From positions 57,868 to 121,867 of the forward strand of contig CALFBI010000010.1 of the NCBI GenBank assembly GCA_937951675.1: a stretch of 64,000 nt of DNA, given 5' to 3'. The notes beneath the pieces were generated by a model. The model had not been told where the DNA came from. It worked only from the letters and a program-made list of their open reading frames with translations, and made no database searches. Made by a program: the position numbers and the translations under genes. Below are positions 55,199 through 63,562 of this stretch, piece after piece (position 1 is the first letter of the stretch; each line of letters starts with the position of its first letter). Source of the stretch: an uncultured Verrucomicrobiales bacterium. GTDB lineage: Bacteria > Verrucomicrobiota > Verrucomicrobiia > Verrucomicrobiales > Akkermansiaceae.

Positions 55199-55756
55199 AT
55201 GAAGCTTGTTTTAGCGTCACAATCCCCACGGAGGCGAGAATTGCTCGCTCTGGCGGGGTATGATTTTCAGGTAGCAAGCGCTTCTGTAGAAGAGCTCGCT
55301 CCGGGGAGTCTGCCAATGCCGGAGCTCTGTATGACCAACGCCTTGCTCAAGGCGGAAGAGGTGGCGCTTCGTTTTCCTTTAGCGTGTGTGATTGGAGCGG
55401 ATACTTTAGTAAAGGGAGGTGACAAAACTCTTGGGAAACCAAGAGATCTTGATGATGCTAGAGACATGTTACATTTCCTGAGTGGGCAAGTGCAGACAGT
55501 TTGCACAGGAGTGGCTGTTTTATCGGGAGGTGCAGAAACGGTTTTTCATGAATTAACCCGAGTTCAGTTTAAGAAACTTACGAGTGAAATGATCGAAAGC
55601 TATATGCGTCTGGTCAATGTTTTGGATAAGGCTGGAGCCTATGCTATTCAAGAACATGGCGAGATGTTGGTCGAAAGTGTGGAAGGCGATCGAGACAATG
55701 TGATCGGCTTACCAGTCAAACGTTTAGCCCAAGTCTTGGCTTCTTCGATGAAATAA
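55199..55756 (+). CDS. maf: Maf-family nucleotide pyrophosphatase
   Basis: 185 residues. LASQSPRRRELL at the N-terminus is the family signature, with VIGADTLV and GKPRDLDDARDML following, and the Y-x-x-x-DKAGAYAIQE segment near residue 145. Maf proteins hydrolyse non-canonical or certain canonical NTPs to prevent their misuse, and affect cell division. It lies 36 bases after clpC; there may be co-transcription. Confidence 0.94.
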   Translation: MKLVLASQSPRRRELLALAGYDFQVASASVEELAPGSLPMPELCMTNALLKAEEVALRFPLACVIGADTLVKGGDKTLGKPRDLDDARDMLHFLSGQVQTVCTGVAVLSGGAETVFHELTRVQFKKLTSEMIESYMRLVNVLDKAGAYAIQEHGEMLVESVEGDRDNVIGLPVKRLAQVLASSMK

Positions 55757-55808
55757 ATAAGTTTGGGCAGGGAAACATGTTTGTTTTCTGACAGAGAATA
55801 GTGTCATA

Positions 55809-56924
55809 ATGATGCTATCGATGACTGAAAAAAATAAAGCTATTCAGGCTCTTAAAGAGCGAGATTTCACGGCAGGAATGCTTCACTATTCGGCTAAATC
55901 TTATATAGGAACAACCGGCGAGAAGGATCTCGATGAAGAAATCGTTACTCTGGCGAAAAAAATTAGTGGAGAGGAAGACCCTAATCTTTTAGCGGAGATG
56001 ATGATTGCCGCCGCTCGTATTCAACGAGGAGCGGTGACGCCAGGGAACTTTAAATTATTCAATCGCGCTTTGAAGGAGATGACTCACGCGGAAGAAGTTT
56101 TCCACCCTTACTGTAAATCACGTAAAGTTGCGATTTATGGTTCGGCGCGAACGAAGCCTGAGGAGAAAGAATATCAGACGGCGGCTCTATTTGCTAAAAA
56201 AATGGTTGAGAAAGGGTTCATGTCAATCACAGGGGCAGGGCCTGGAATTATGCAAGCAGGGAATGAAGGAGCTGGTGCTGAGAATAGCTTCGGACTCAAT
56301 ATTTCTTTACCCTTTGAAGCCGCTGCTAATGAGTTTATTGCGGGAGATGAAAAGTTGGTTGATTTCAACTTCTTCTTCACTCGTAAGGTCTCTTTCATTA
56401 AAGAAGCAGATGCGTGCGTGGCTTGTCCTGGTGGATTTGGCACGATGGACGAGATTTTCGAAGCTCTCACGCTGATTCAGACCGGGAAGGCGTCAGTCTA
56501 TCCGGTGATTCTTTTAGATGCTAAAGGAGGGACTTATTGGAAATTTTGGAATCAATTTATCGAAGAGCACCTTGACCGGTTAGGTTTGATTTCGAAGACA
56601 GATTTTTCACTCTTTAAGGTGACTGATGACGTTGATGAAGCGGTGGATGAGATCCTTAATTTTTATAGTAACTTTCACTCTTACCGTTATGTTGGAGATC
56701 AGTTAGTGATTCGACTTCAGCGTGCCCCGGATGAGAAGTCATTGCAGAAGATTCAAGAAGATTTCGCAGAAGTGATCAAATCTGGAGAGATGAGAATCTC
56801 AGAGGCTTTACCTGAGGAAGCAGATGAACCTGAGCTTGCAGGATTTAAGCGTTGTGTCTTCCGGCACCGTCGTCGTGATTACGGGAAGCTACGTGAATTG
56901 ATTGATCGTTTGAATCAATTTTAA
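55809..56924 (+). CDS. LOG-family (TIGR00730-type) Rossmann protein with long C-terminal extension
   Basis: 371 residues, longer than the roughly 200 of typical LOG enzymes. The core (about 105-285) contains ISITGAGPGIMQAGNEGA and the PGGFGTMDEIFE motif. Extra N-terminal helices and a C-terminal 85 residues surround it. LOG proteins cleave nucleotide 5'-monophosphates (cytokinin activation in plants, related hydrolases in bacteria); bacterial PpnN-like enzymes have similar extensions. The ATG at 55809 is followed by alternative ATGs at 55812 and 55821. Confidence 0.82.
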   Translation: MMLSMTEKNKAIQALKERDFTAGMLHYSAKSYIGTTGEKDLDEEIVTLAKKISGEEDPNLLAEMMIAAARIQRGAVTPGNFKLFNRALKEMTHAEEVFHPYCKSRKVAIYGSARTKPEEKEYQTAALFAKKMVEKGFMSITGAGPGIMQAGNEGAGAENSFGLNISLPFEAAANEFIAGDEKLVDFNFFFTRKVSFIKEADACVACPGGFGTMDEIFEALTLIQTGKASVYPVILLDAKGGTYWKFWNQFIEEHLDRLGLISKTDFSLFKVTDDVDEAVDEILNFYSNFHSYRYVGDQLVIRLQRAPDEKSLQKIQEDFAEVIKSGEMRISEALPEEADEPELAGFKRCVFRHRRRDYGKLRELIDRLNQF

Positions 56925-56942
56925 TGAAAGCGATTTAAGTTT

Positions 56943-56971
56943 AAAAAGCTGCCTTTTATAGGCAGCTTTTT
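56943..56971 (+). terminator. Terminator of the LOG-family gene
   Basis: An 11-bp stem (AAAAAGCTGCC at 56943-56953, complement at 56961-56971) with a 7-base loop, flanked by A and T tracts, so it may act in both directions. Confidence 0.87.
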
Positions 56972-57025
56972 ACTTGGTCAATATCACCTTGTTTATGTGC
57001 TCCAAATCTGTTATTAGAGAGAGTG

Positions 57026-57343
57026 ATGAAAAAGGCATTCATTATTTTTATTCTGATCAGTATTACGGGAGGAGGCTTTTATTTTCGGGAGCGACCGGAA
57101 GTTCAATCGGTGATTAATTTTTTCGACCCAGAAGCACGAAGAATCAAAGCGGGTCGTGCCCCGGCCAAAGACGATCAAACCGAGACAGTGAAGAAAAAAG
57201 GGATCTTAGCAGCTGTGGATAAACTGAGAAAACACAAAGACTCTCAAGAGAAAGAGGCTCTCGAGGCGACGACCTTCACTCGAACTAACGGGGAAGCAGT
57301 TCCTTTTCTTAAGATTAAAACGAAGCCTCTTACCCAAGAATAA
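57026..57343 (+). CDS. Small membrane-anchored protein, unknown
   Basis: 105 residues from the ATG at 57026; the GTG just before is an alternative. One N-terminal hydrophobic segment (about 3-18) acts as anchor or signal, then a charged, Lys/Glu-rich, probably helical tail. No family recognised. It faces the MBL gene convergently with a gap of 20 bases. Confidence 0.6.
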   Translation: MKKAFIIFILISITGGGFYFRERPEVQSVINFFDPEARRIKAGRAPAKDDQTETVKKKGILAAVDKLRKHKDSQEKEALEATTFTRTNGEAVPFLKIKTKPLTQE

Positions 57344-57363
57344 AATAAGACCCGTTAGCGAAC

Positions 57364-57981
57364 TTATTTTTGTAAATAAGGATTTGTATTTTGTTCTGCC
57401 TCGATGGTCGAGCTGCCTCCGTGCCCTGGGAAAACGAGGGTCGAAGAGGGTTTTGAGAAAAGCTTTTTTCGAATACCATCGAGCAGTAGTTGGTGATTTC
57501 CTCCTGGAAGGTCGGTGCGCCCAATACTTTGCTCAAAAAGAGTGTCGCCAGCAAAGAGAGCTTTGAGTTTTGCGCAGTAAAAGGTGATAGAATCTTCAGA
57601 GTGTCCAGGAACATGGTCGATTTCGAAATCGAGATCTCCAATAGTGATTTTTTCTCCTTCTTTTACGAGTTGGTCAAATTGATACTGGGCAATAGAAACG
57701 GGAATCCCCCAGCGAGCGGCACTAGCGGCCATTTCATCGGTATTTCTGGCCTCAGCGAATGAATAGACTTTTGCTCCCATTTCAGAGATTCGTTTGACGT
57801 CTTCGACATGGTCGAAGTGTTGGTGTGTGATCAGGAGGTGAGTCGGTTTCATCCCATGGCCAGTAAGATAATCGGCTGTTTGAGGGGGGGCATCAATGAC
57901 GATGAGATTCTCTTCATCTTGGATGAGGTAGGCATTGGTTCCCAGCAGGCCGCCAGTAAAACATTCGATTGGATTGGTCAT
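57364..57981 (-). CDS. MBL-fold metallohydrolase, glyoxalase II-like
   Basis: 205 residues. The zinc-binding motif THQHFDH is at residues 52-58 (His53, His55, Asp57, His58). Further ligands are in VPGHSEDSI and FAGDTLF, and VFPGHGGSS. The size and GTNAYLI start match the single-domain glyoxalase II-like hydrolases. It lies eight bases downstream of aroB on the same strand, so is co-transcribed. Confidence 0.88.
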   Translation of the reverse strand: MTNPIECFTGGLLGTNAYLIQDEENLIVIDAPPQTADYLTGHGMKPTHLLITHQHFDHVEDVKRISEMGAKVYSFAEARNTDEMAASAARWGIPVSIAQYQFDQLVKEGEKITIGDLDFEIDHVPGHSEDSITFYCAKLKALFAGDTLFEQSIGRTDLPGGNHQLLLDGIRKKLFSKPSSTLVFPGHGGSSTIEAEQNTNPYLQK

Positions 57982-57988
57982 GAGCTTT

Positions 57989-59074
57989 TTAAATAGAAGT
58001 TCTGAGGTGTTCGATGGCTTCGGAAAGATCAGCCTCCGTTATTTCCTGTGAGACAAACGCCTTGCCAAGCTCAGCTAGTAGGACGAATCGAATTTGCCCT
58101 TGAGAGAATTTTTTGTCTGTTTTGAGTTTGGAGAGAATCGTGGAAGTTTTGATCTCACTGGGAAGTTCGAGTGGAAGGTCGAAATGAGTCAATGCTTTGA
58201 GGACGAGGGCGTGATCTTGTGAAGAGAGCCCGGCTTTTTTTTCAGAAAGGTAAAGAGCCGCTCGGATTCCTAAAGAAATCGCTTCTCCGTGTAAAAGAGA
58301 CCCGTAAGGGACCGAAGCCTCAATCCCATGGCCAATCGTATGGCCAAAGTTGAGGAGGGCTCGGGTGCCAGAAGTTTCTTTTTCGTCTTCTTCGACAATA
58401 CGGGCTTTAATGGCAACGTTACGAGCAATGAGTTCTTCAGGAGGGCTTTGGTCAGAGGGGTCCAGGGCGAGGATATCGTCGAACATGGCAGCATCCCGGA
58501 TCGCAGCATGTTTGATGACCTCAGCATAACCTTCCTTATATTCACGAGGTTCGAGGCTACGAAGTGTCTCTGGATCTGCGAGAACAAGACGGGGCTGGAG
58601 AAAGGCGCCAAGGAGGTTTTTCCCTTCGGGGGTGTTCACTCCTGTTTTTCCTCCAACCGAACTGTCGACGAGAGAAACAATCGTAGTGGGAATTTGGACG
58701 AAGGGGATTCCCCTATAAAAGATAGAAGCTACAAAACCTGCAAAATCACCAACGACTCCGCCGCCAAGGGCAATGACAAAAGAGGAGCGGTCGTGCCCTG
58801 CTTGGATCATTTCACTGCAAATAGAGCTGACTTGGGTCATGGATTTTGATTTTTCACCGGCAGGAATCGAATGAAAAGAGGTTGAGATATTTGATTTCGC
58901 TAAAGAATCTAAAACGACCTGTAAGTAAAGCGGGGCCACATTGCTGTCAGAAATGACGGCAGCATGAGATTTTAGCCCAGAATTTTGCAGGTGCTTCCCC
59001 AGTTCGGGAAGCGCTCCTTGCTGAATAAAAACCTGATATTCTCTCCCGGGGAGATTGACGTCAACCTGTGCCAT
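57989..59074 (-). CDS. aroB: 3-dehydroquinate synthase
   Basis: 361 residues. Second step of the shikimate route: converts DAHP to 3-dehydroquinate using NAD and a metal. Seen: the NAD-site GGGVVGDFAGFVAS, QIPTTIVSLVDSSVGGKTGVN, and metal-site His in NFGHTIGHGIEA and YGSLLHGEA. It is the first gene of a two-gene unit with the MBL hydrolase and diverges from the antiporter gene. Confidence 0.96.
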   Translation of the reverse strand: MAQVDVNLPGREYQVFIQQGALPELGKHLQNSGLKSHAAVISDSNVAPLYLQVVLDSLAKSNISTSFHSIPAGEKSKSMTQVSSICSEMIQAGHDRSSFVIALGGGVVGDFAGFVASIFYRGIPFVQIPTTIVSLVDSSVGGKTGVNTPEGKNLLGAFLQPRLVLADPETLRSLEPREYKEGYAEVIKHAAIRDAAMFDDILALDPSDQSPPEELIARNVAIKARIVEEDEKETSGTRALLNFGHTIGHGIEASVPYGSLLHGEAISLGIRAALYLSEKKAGLSSQDHALVLKALTHFDLPLELPSEIKTSTILSKLKTDKKFSQGQIRFVLLAELGKAFVSQEITEADLSEAIEHLRTSI

Positions 59075-59163
59075 GTAGGAAGAAAAACGAATTGCTAGCC
59101 CTTTGCCAAGCTTCGATCAGTCTTGCCTCCTTCTTCAGGAGAGGGCAGGGTCATTTCGTGAAT

Positions 59164-60123
59164 ATGTGGATCTCACTTGGTTGGCTAGGTTTGGGGTTAG
59201 TATTACTCTATTTTGGTGCAGAGTGGCTAGTGAAAGGCAGCTCAAGAATTGCTTTAAAAATGGGTATTTCTCCCTTGGTAGTGGGTTTAACAGTGGTGGC
59301 CTTTGGGACATCAGCTCCAGAGCTTTTTGCGAGTGTGCAGGCCACTTTGAATGGAAAGGGTGATCTGGCCATCGGGAATGTGGTTGGCTCTAATATTTGT
59401 AATATCGCTCTCATTCTGGGAGTCGGGGCCTTGATTCGAGCGATTCATATTCATTCCCAAGTCATTCGCAGAGAGATGCCGATCTTGGTTGTGGCCTCAC
59501 TTGTTTTTGTAGGAATGCTTTGGGATCTTAAAATTGCGCTTTGGGAGGGCATTATTTTAACGGTCGGCATTGTCATTTATGTCACTTCAAGCCTCCGCCA
59601 AGCTAAGAAAGAGGAGCATACAGAAGAGTTCGATGAGCTTTCAAAAGAGGATTTAAACCAAGTGCATGATAAAAGTGTCAAAAGTTGGTTCTCGAATCTT
59701 GGTCTAGTGCTTCTTGGTCTAGTGGCTTTGGCTTATGGGGCGAACCGACTCGTTTTCGGAGGGGAAAACATTGCGCGTGCCTTTGGCGTTTCCGAAGCGA
59801 TTATTGGCCTCACTTTGGTGGCTTTTGGAACTTCGTTACCAGAGCTGGTAACCTCTGTAGTGGCTTCGATTCGGAACCAGGGAGATATTATTACCGGAAA
59901 TGCGATCGGTTCCTGTATCTTTAATATTCTCGCGGTCGTAGGGATCACCGCCTGCATTGCTCCTATTTCGGCCTTAGCTATTTCGCCGGTTGATTTAGGG
60001 ATCATGGTGGCTCTTACCATTCTGATTATACCCTTCATGTGGAGTCGCCGCCGGCTTTGTCGCGCAGAGGGAGGGGTGCTACTTTGTATCTATCTAGCTT
60101 ATATAACGTATCTGGCGGTGTAG
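59164..60123 (+). CDS. Calcium/sodium antiporter (CaCA family, YrbG-like)
   Basis: 319 residues from the ATG at 59164; a GTG two codons earlier is possible and the frame extends to 59068. Two homologous halves each carry the alpha-repeat signature, AFGTSAPELFASV and GNVVGSN in the first, AFGTSLPELVTSV and GNAIGSCIFN in the second. About ten spans with an acidic cytoplasmic loop between halves (KKEEHTEEFDELSKED). An AGGAG-like stretch occurs 25 bases upstream. Confidence 0.93.
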   Translation: MWISLGWLGLGLVLLYFGAEWLVKGSSRIALKMGISPLVVGLTVVAFGTSAPELFASVQATLNGKGDLAIGNVVGSNICNIALILGVGALIRAIHIHSQVIRREMPILVVASLVFVGMLWDLKIALWEGIILTVGIVIYVTSSLRQAKKEEHTEEFDELSKEDLNQVHDKSVKSWFSNLGLVLLGLVALAYGANRLVFGGENIARAFGVSEAIIGLTLVAFGTSLPELVTSVVASIRNQGDIITGNAIGSCIFNILAVVGITACIAPISALAISPVDLGIMVALTILIIPFMWSRRRLCRAEGGVLLCIYLAYITYLAV

Positions 60124-60519
60124 TCTTTTTTTCGGAAAAAAAAGAAAGGGATCAACCCCATTTTGAATGGAAGCGATGCATTGAGGGCAGTCCTCACATG
60201 CAAACATTTTGATAAGATTTGATGAAACCAAAGAGTAAGCTTCATCTGTGGCTCTGACTGAATTCGCTAAATAAAAATCTTATGAGGAGTTGGTTATTAT
60301 TTGATCTTAATCTGAGAGAAACGCCCAGTGTCGCGAATCAAAGGGTTGCAGGGAAACTGTAAATGGGGCATGATCATGCGATAAGCCATTACATTAAACT
60401 AGGGCAAAAAGACTTTGAAATAAGATTCAAGGTTTGAATGAGCTGTTTCAGTGTGAGAGCTGACCCTAAAATTTTCTCCAAACATTGATGAATTTCCTGA
60501 AATTGTTTCATAAGTAGCC
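60124..60519. other. Gene-poor stretch before the toxin-like genes
   Basis: 396 bases without a gene I can support. A/T-rich. It begins with a weak T-run/A-run hairpin (60125-60147) that may end the antiporter gene. No repeat, tRNA or riboswitch was recognised. It may be the decayed flank of the accessory region. Confidence 0.6.
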
Positions 60520-60966
60520 ATGAAGTCAGCATTACGACACCTAGTAATCTTATTTACGATCCTGTGTGGCACTACGATCAGTGGTGCAAGCATACAGGAA
60601 GCACAAGCGGAAGTCATTTTTGGAAAAGCATGTTTTCATGAGGGTGAACTAGGTTTTTCGGCTAATTTTAATGCCCCAAAGACGACACCGGTAGGATCAA
60701 CTCGCCATGTCGAGATTCCTCCAGCGGAGAATGGCGCCTACTTTGGAATGCTTGAGAATGGTAAAGCTTACGTTGGGAAGGGGCCGCCCTCTAGGGCTCG
60801 GAAGTCTCTTCGGAAGAAATCAAGAGAGCAGAATTCCCCCGTTGATGATATTGCTCACTATCCCGAGGCTGCTTCGTTCGCCAAGGAAGCAGAGCTTATC
60901 GAGGATCTGGGAGGCCTAGATGCTCCTGATTTGCTGAACAAAATAAATTCACCAGGTAAGAAGTAA
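60520..60966 (+). CDS. Secreted GIY-YIG-like nuclease domain protein, candidate toxin
   Basis: 148 residues. Signal peptide (about 1-22, hydrophobic VILFTILCGTTISG). After a linker, the last 80 residues look like a toxin domain: a GIY-YIG-like pair of strands (AYFGMLENG and AYVGKGPPSRAR), a basic Arg/Lys helix, and an E-A-E-L-I-E-D-L-G-G helix ending in NKINSPGKK, which matches C-terminal tails I associate with polymorphic toxins. Such a protein would cut nucleic acid in a target cell. It sits one base before an RraB-like gene, the expected immunity position. Nuclease assignment is inference. Confidence 0.5.
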   Translation: MKSALRHLVILFTILCGTTISGASIQEAQAEVIFGKACFHEGELGFSANFNAPKTTPVGSTRHVEIPPAENGAYFGMLENGKAYVGKGPPSRARKSLRKKSREQNSPVDDIAHYPEAASFAKEAELIEDLGGLDAPDLLNKINSPGKK

Positions 60967-60967
60967 T

Positions 60968-61342
60968 ATGGATGGCGAGTTTCCCGATGATAGCGATGGC
61001 CGCGTCCTGAAAATGATGGCGGAAAGGGGCTTGGATATGAGTCGCCCTGTTAAGTTTGAGTTCTCTATCCATGTAGAAGATGAAGAGAACGCGAAAATTG
61101 TCCTAGAGGGTCTCAAGGCGGCCGGAGTGGGAGACGCCAAAGAAATCATTTTCGACGAAGGTGAACTAGAGGACGGAGAAGAGATGACTAAAGAAAACGA
61201 AGAGTTTTGGCCATCTTGGACAGTCTACGTATATCAATCCATGGTTCCAGGCTACGAGCGTGTTATTGAATTTCAGAGGACACTAGCCGAGATTTGCAAA
61301 GAGCATGGCAAGCCTGATGGCTGGACTGTTGAGCTCAATTAG
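60968..61342 (+). CDS. RraB-family protein, candidate immunity partner
   Basis: 124 residues, acidic, no signal peptide. The N-terminus FPDDSDGRVLKMM and the following alternation of strand and helix match small RraB-type (ribonuclease E inhibitor) proteins. E. coli RraB binds RNase E to modulate RNA decay, but short homologues often sit next to toxin genes. It begins one base after the preceding stop, implying translational coupling. A cytoplasmic immunity for a nuclease toxin is the simplest reading. Confidence 0.65.
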   Translation: MDGEFPDDSDGRVLKMMAERGLDMSRPVKFEFSIHVEDEENAKIVLEGLKAAGVGDAKEIIFDEGELEDGEEMTKENEEFWPSWTVYVYQSMVPGYERVIEFQRTLAEICKEHGKPDGWTVELN

Positions 61343-61640
61343 AATTGGACGGTTGATCGAGATGCCACGCATAACGGCTGTCGCCAAAAACGAAGGCCAC
61401 CAAGCCGTCCTGCAAACGACCGCTGCGGCACGCCCCGTGCTGATGAGGTGCCGTGTGCGGCTTCGCCGGATCAAATGAATGGGCACCTCGCACGGGTCGC
61501 GCCTCCGCTCGCGCGCTGGTGGTTCGGTGGGCGGTCGCTAGGCCTCGATGGTCGGCTCTGGCGGCTCGTTCCTCCCTCGTATCGCTGCGGCGTGTGTAAA
61601 TAGGGGTCGTGTAAATAGGGGTCGGTCCTCACACGGCAAC
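61343..61640. other. GC-rich island between the two toxin-like modules
   Basis: About 270 bases (61345-61610) that are markedly GC-richer than the surroundings, with no credible gene. Inside are an inverted repeat GAGGTGCC / GGCACCTC around 61448-61490, a small CGGC-TTC-GCCG hairpin, and a 15-bp tandem duplication at its right end (61594-61623). It joins the RraB-like gene to the truncated RHS gene. It reads like a remnant or end of a mobile element. Confidence 0.55.
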
Positions 61641-63104
61641 ATTTTTGGAATACTCACCACCAAATCAAATGAGGTTGCAAGTGGAGCGGGTTCCAGTTAT
61701 ACCTACGCGGTGAATCAATTAGAACAGCGCACTCAGGTCAGCCAAGCCGGCTCGGCCTTTGCCACCGCGCAGTCGATTGAATGGGGGTATGATCCTCTCG
61801 GGCAAGTCGCCGAAGCGGATCACAGCGCCGACACTTGGGGTGGTGACCGATGCGAGCAAGCGAGCATTGGAGACAGGAGTGAAGCGACGTGCCCGCAGGG
61901 GCAAAAAAGAAGGAACGCCTTTTTTGATCAAAATAGACTTTTGAGCACCACTGAAGCCTCAAACAGTGCGACCGCTCAATATGAATACGACTACCTCAGC
62001 CGCAGGGTGAAGAAAGCCGAAGGAGCGGATACAACGACTTATCTCTACGAAGGGTGGAATCCAGTGCTTCAAACCAAGAATGGCACCGAGCAAACTCGCT
62101 ATAGCTGGGGAATGGACCTCAGCGGAAGCATGCAAGGAGCTGGTGGCGTAGGAGGATTGCTCTCGGTTCATCAATCAAATGGCCTCAGTGGTTACCCGAC
62201 TTACGATGGAAATGGAAGCGTGAGCGAATACCTCGACACTGCTGGAGCCACGACCGCGCATTACGAATACGACGCCTTTGGAAAAACAACCGTCAAAACC
62301 GGAACCCAAGCGGATAACTTTGAACACCGCTTCTCAACCAAGTCAATCGAGAGTGAAAGTGGGCTCTACTACTACGGATACAGATATTATGATCCACAAA
62401 CTGGTCGCTGGCCATCCAGAGACTCTATTGAGGAAGAAGGGGGGATTAATCTTTATGGGTTTGTATTCAATAGTCCAATTAGCTGGATTGATGTTCTAGG
62501 AAATGCTCCTAAGTCTGTATCTGGAGGAGGAGGCTTTACTGGATGGGAGGATGATAAAGGTAATTCTGAAACAGGTGTCTTTAAAGACAGAGCTGGAGGA
62601 AGAAATAATTCCAATGTGACAGACATAAACGTAGGTCAGGATATTATTAACCATTTAAAGAAATTGAGTAAACAAAAGCCAAACTGTTGCGTTAAAAGTT
62701 ATACTTTATCAGGACATGGCTGGGCTGAAGGAAGAGGTCCAGGAGTTCCTAGTTCAGGTTCGCCAGAAGAGGGTTTTGTTGAAGACAAAAAAGGTTTCCC
62801 TGGCGCTGGAAAAGGAATAGCAGATTTGAGTGATTTAACTGCGGCAATAAGCTCTGGTGATATTAAATTCTGCAAACCTTGCACTATTAATGTTTATGCG
62901 TGTCGAATAGCAGATTCATTTATTCAAAAACTTGCATCCGCTACAGGTTGTAAAGTCACAGCTTCTGCAGGTGCTTGTAGAGTGAAGCCTGGGACTAACA
63001 ATACATGGCAAACAAACGCAGACAAACCTGGCGATTCAAATCAATTTAGGGAGAGTGATGGAGGCAAGCCTGTTCAAGATGTAGGGCAAACATTTAATCC
63101 ATAG
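61548..63104 (+). CDS. RHS-repeat protein, 5'-truncated, with His/Cys C-terminal domain
   Basis: Frame of 518 codons from an ATG at 61548; the first 30 or so codons lie in the GC-rich island and are not RHS-like, so the gene has probably lost its start. RHS/YD repeats run from about residue 45 to 325 (YDPLGQ, YEYDYLSRRV, YEYDAFGKT), ending in the core motif RYYDPQTGRW and NLYGFVFNSPISWIDVLG. Residues 101-127 are foreign to the repeat pattern. The C-terminal 190 residues are AT-richer and hold a SGHG motif (His390) and VYACR (Cys452), followed by SATGCKVTASAGACR, the pattern of DUF4347/clan-CD-type peptidases. Confidence 0.65.
   Translation: MVGSGGSFLPRIAAACVNRGRVNRGRSSHGNIFGILTTKSNEVASGAGSSYTYAVNQLEQRTQVSQAGSAFATAQSIEWGYDPLGQVAEADHSADTWGGDRCEQASIGDRSEATCPQGQKRRNAFFDQNRLLSTTEASNSATAQYEYDYLSRRVKKAEGADTTTYLYEGWNPVLQTKNGTEQTRYSWGMDLSGSMQGAGGVGGLLSVHQSNGLSGYPTYDGNGSVSEYLDTAGATTAHYEYDAFGKTTVKTGTQADNFEHRFSTKSIESESGLYYYGYRYYDPQTGRWPSRDSIEEEGGINLYGFVFNSPISWIDVLGNAPKSVSGGGGFTGWEDDKGNSETGVFKDRAGGRNNSNVTDINVGQDIINHLKKLSKQKPNCCVKSYTLSGHGWAEGRGPGVPSSGSPEEGFVEDKKGFPGAGKGIADLSDLTAAISSGDIKFCKPCTINVYACRIADSFIQKLASATGCKVTASAGACRVKPGTNNTWQTNADKPGDSNQFRESDGGKPVQDVGQTFNP
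61594..61623 (+). repeat. 15-bp tandem duplication GTGTAAATAGGGGTC
   Basis: Two exact copies, at 61594-61608 and 61609-61623, followed directly by GGTCCTCACAC. The same kind of sequence occurs, as I recall, at ends of REP-associated tyrosine transposase elements; that link is unproven. Confidence 0.8.
61851..61930 (+). other. Foreign 80-bp segment inside the RHS core
   Basis: Between the RHS segments ending WGGDR and beginning QNRLLS there are about 27 codons, Cys-, Arg- and Gln-rich and unlike any YD repeat. The expected repeat residues are absent. The DNA ends with AAAAAAG and CTTTTTT arms that can pair. It looks like an insertion-deletion scar that kept the frame. Confidence 0.5.
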
Positions 63105-63109
63105 GCAAG

Positions 63110-63562
63110 ATGAAGTTACTGAGAGTCGTAGTGCTGCTTGTGCTTGGATTAGTTAATGTTCAAGCTGAAGAAGTTGACTGGAAAAAAGAAGCATTCACTT
63201 TGCTTGATAAAGCCAATATACGAGGAGCAACATTTGATAATGAATTGATAGGAGCTAGGCATTTGGTTAAATCAAATACAAATGATTCAGTAGTAGCGGC
63301 ATTAGCTCTTTGGCAAAAAGGGGATAGGTCTACTGTGGAGTTGGCTTGGTTTAAGCAAAATAAAAGATCTGTTAGGGTTGCTATTTTGGCTCTGTTTTAT
63401 GCGGAGCTAAAAATGAATACCTCAAATGCTCCAGATTTTGATTTATCTATAAGTAAATTTAGAGAAAAGGATTCTAAGCAAAGAAAAGAAGAGCTTGAAT
63501 TTGTAAAAGAAAATATGCGTATTTTCCGACCTTTGGTGAGAAAGGCTCTTGCTAAAAAATAG
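63110..63562 (+). CDS. Small exported protein, candidate immunity to the RHS C-terminal domain
   Basis: 150 residues starting five bases after the RHS stop. Signal peptide (about 1-20, VVVLLVLGLVNVQA). The mature part is helical and basic, with repeated helix pairs that could be HEAT-like (HLVKSNTNDSVVAALALW, SVRVAILALFYAEL). No family recognised. Like the RHS tail, it is AT-rich. In polymorphic toxin loci the gene directly after the toxin usually encodes its immunity protein; export suggests the toxin acts in, or passes through, the periplasm. Confidence 0.6.
   Translation: MKLLRVVVLLVLGLVNVQAEEVDWKKEAFTLLDKANIRGATFDNELIGARHLVKSNTNDSVVAALALWQKGDRSTVELAWFKQNKRSVRVAILALFYAELKMNTSNAPDFDLSISKFREKDSKQRKEELEFVKENMRIFRPLVRKALAKK

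Noticed and set aside
61362..61478. A 38-codon plus-strand frame with a start after the RraB-like gene
   Set aside because: Composition is explained by the GC-rich island; no signal, partner or conserved pattern.
61283..61486. A 67-codon minus-strand frame in the GC-rich island
   Set aside because: It arises from high GC content, overlaps the RraB-like gene end and contains no domain.
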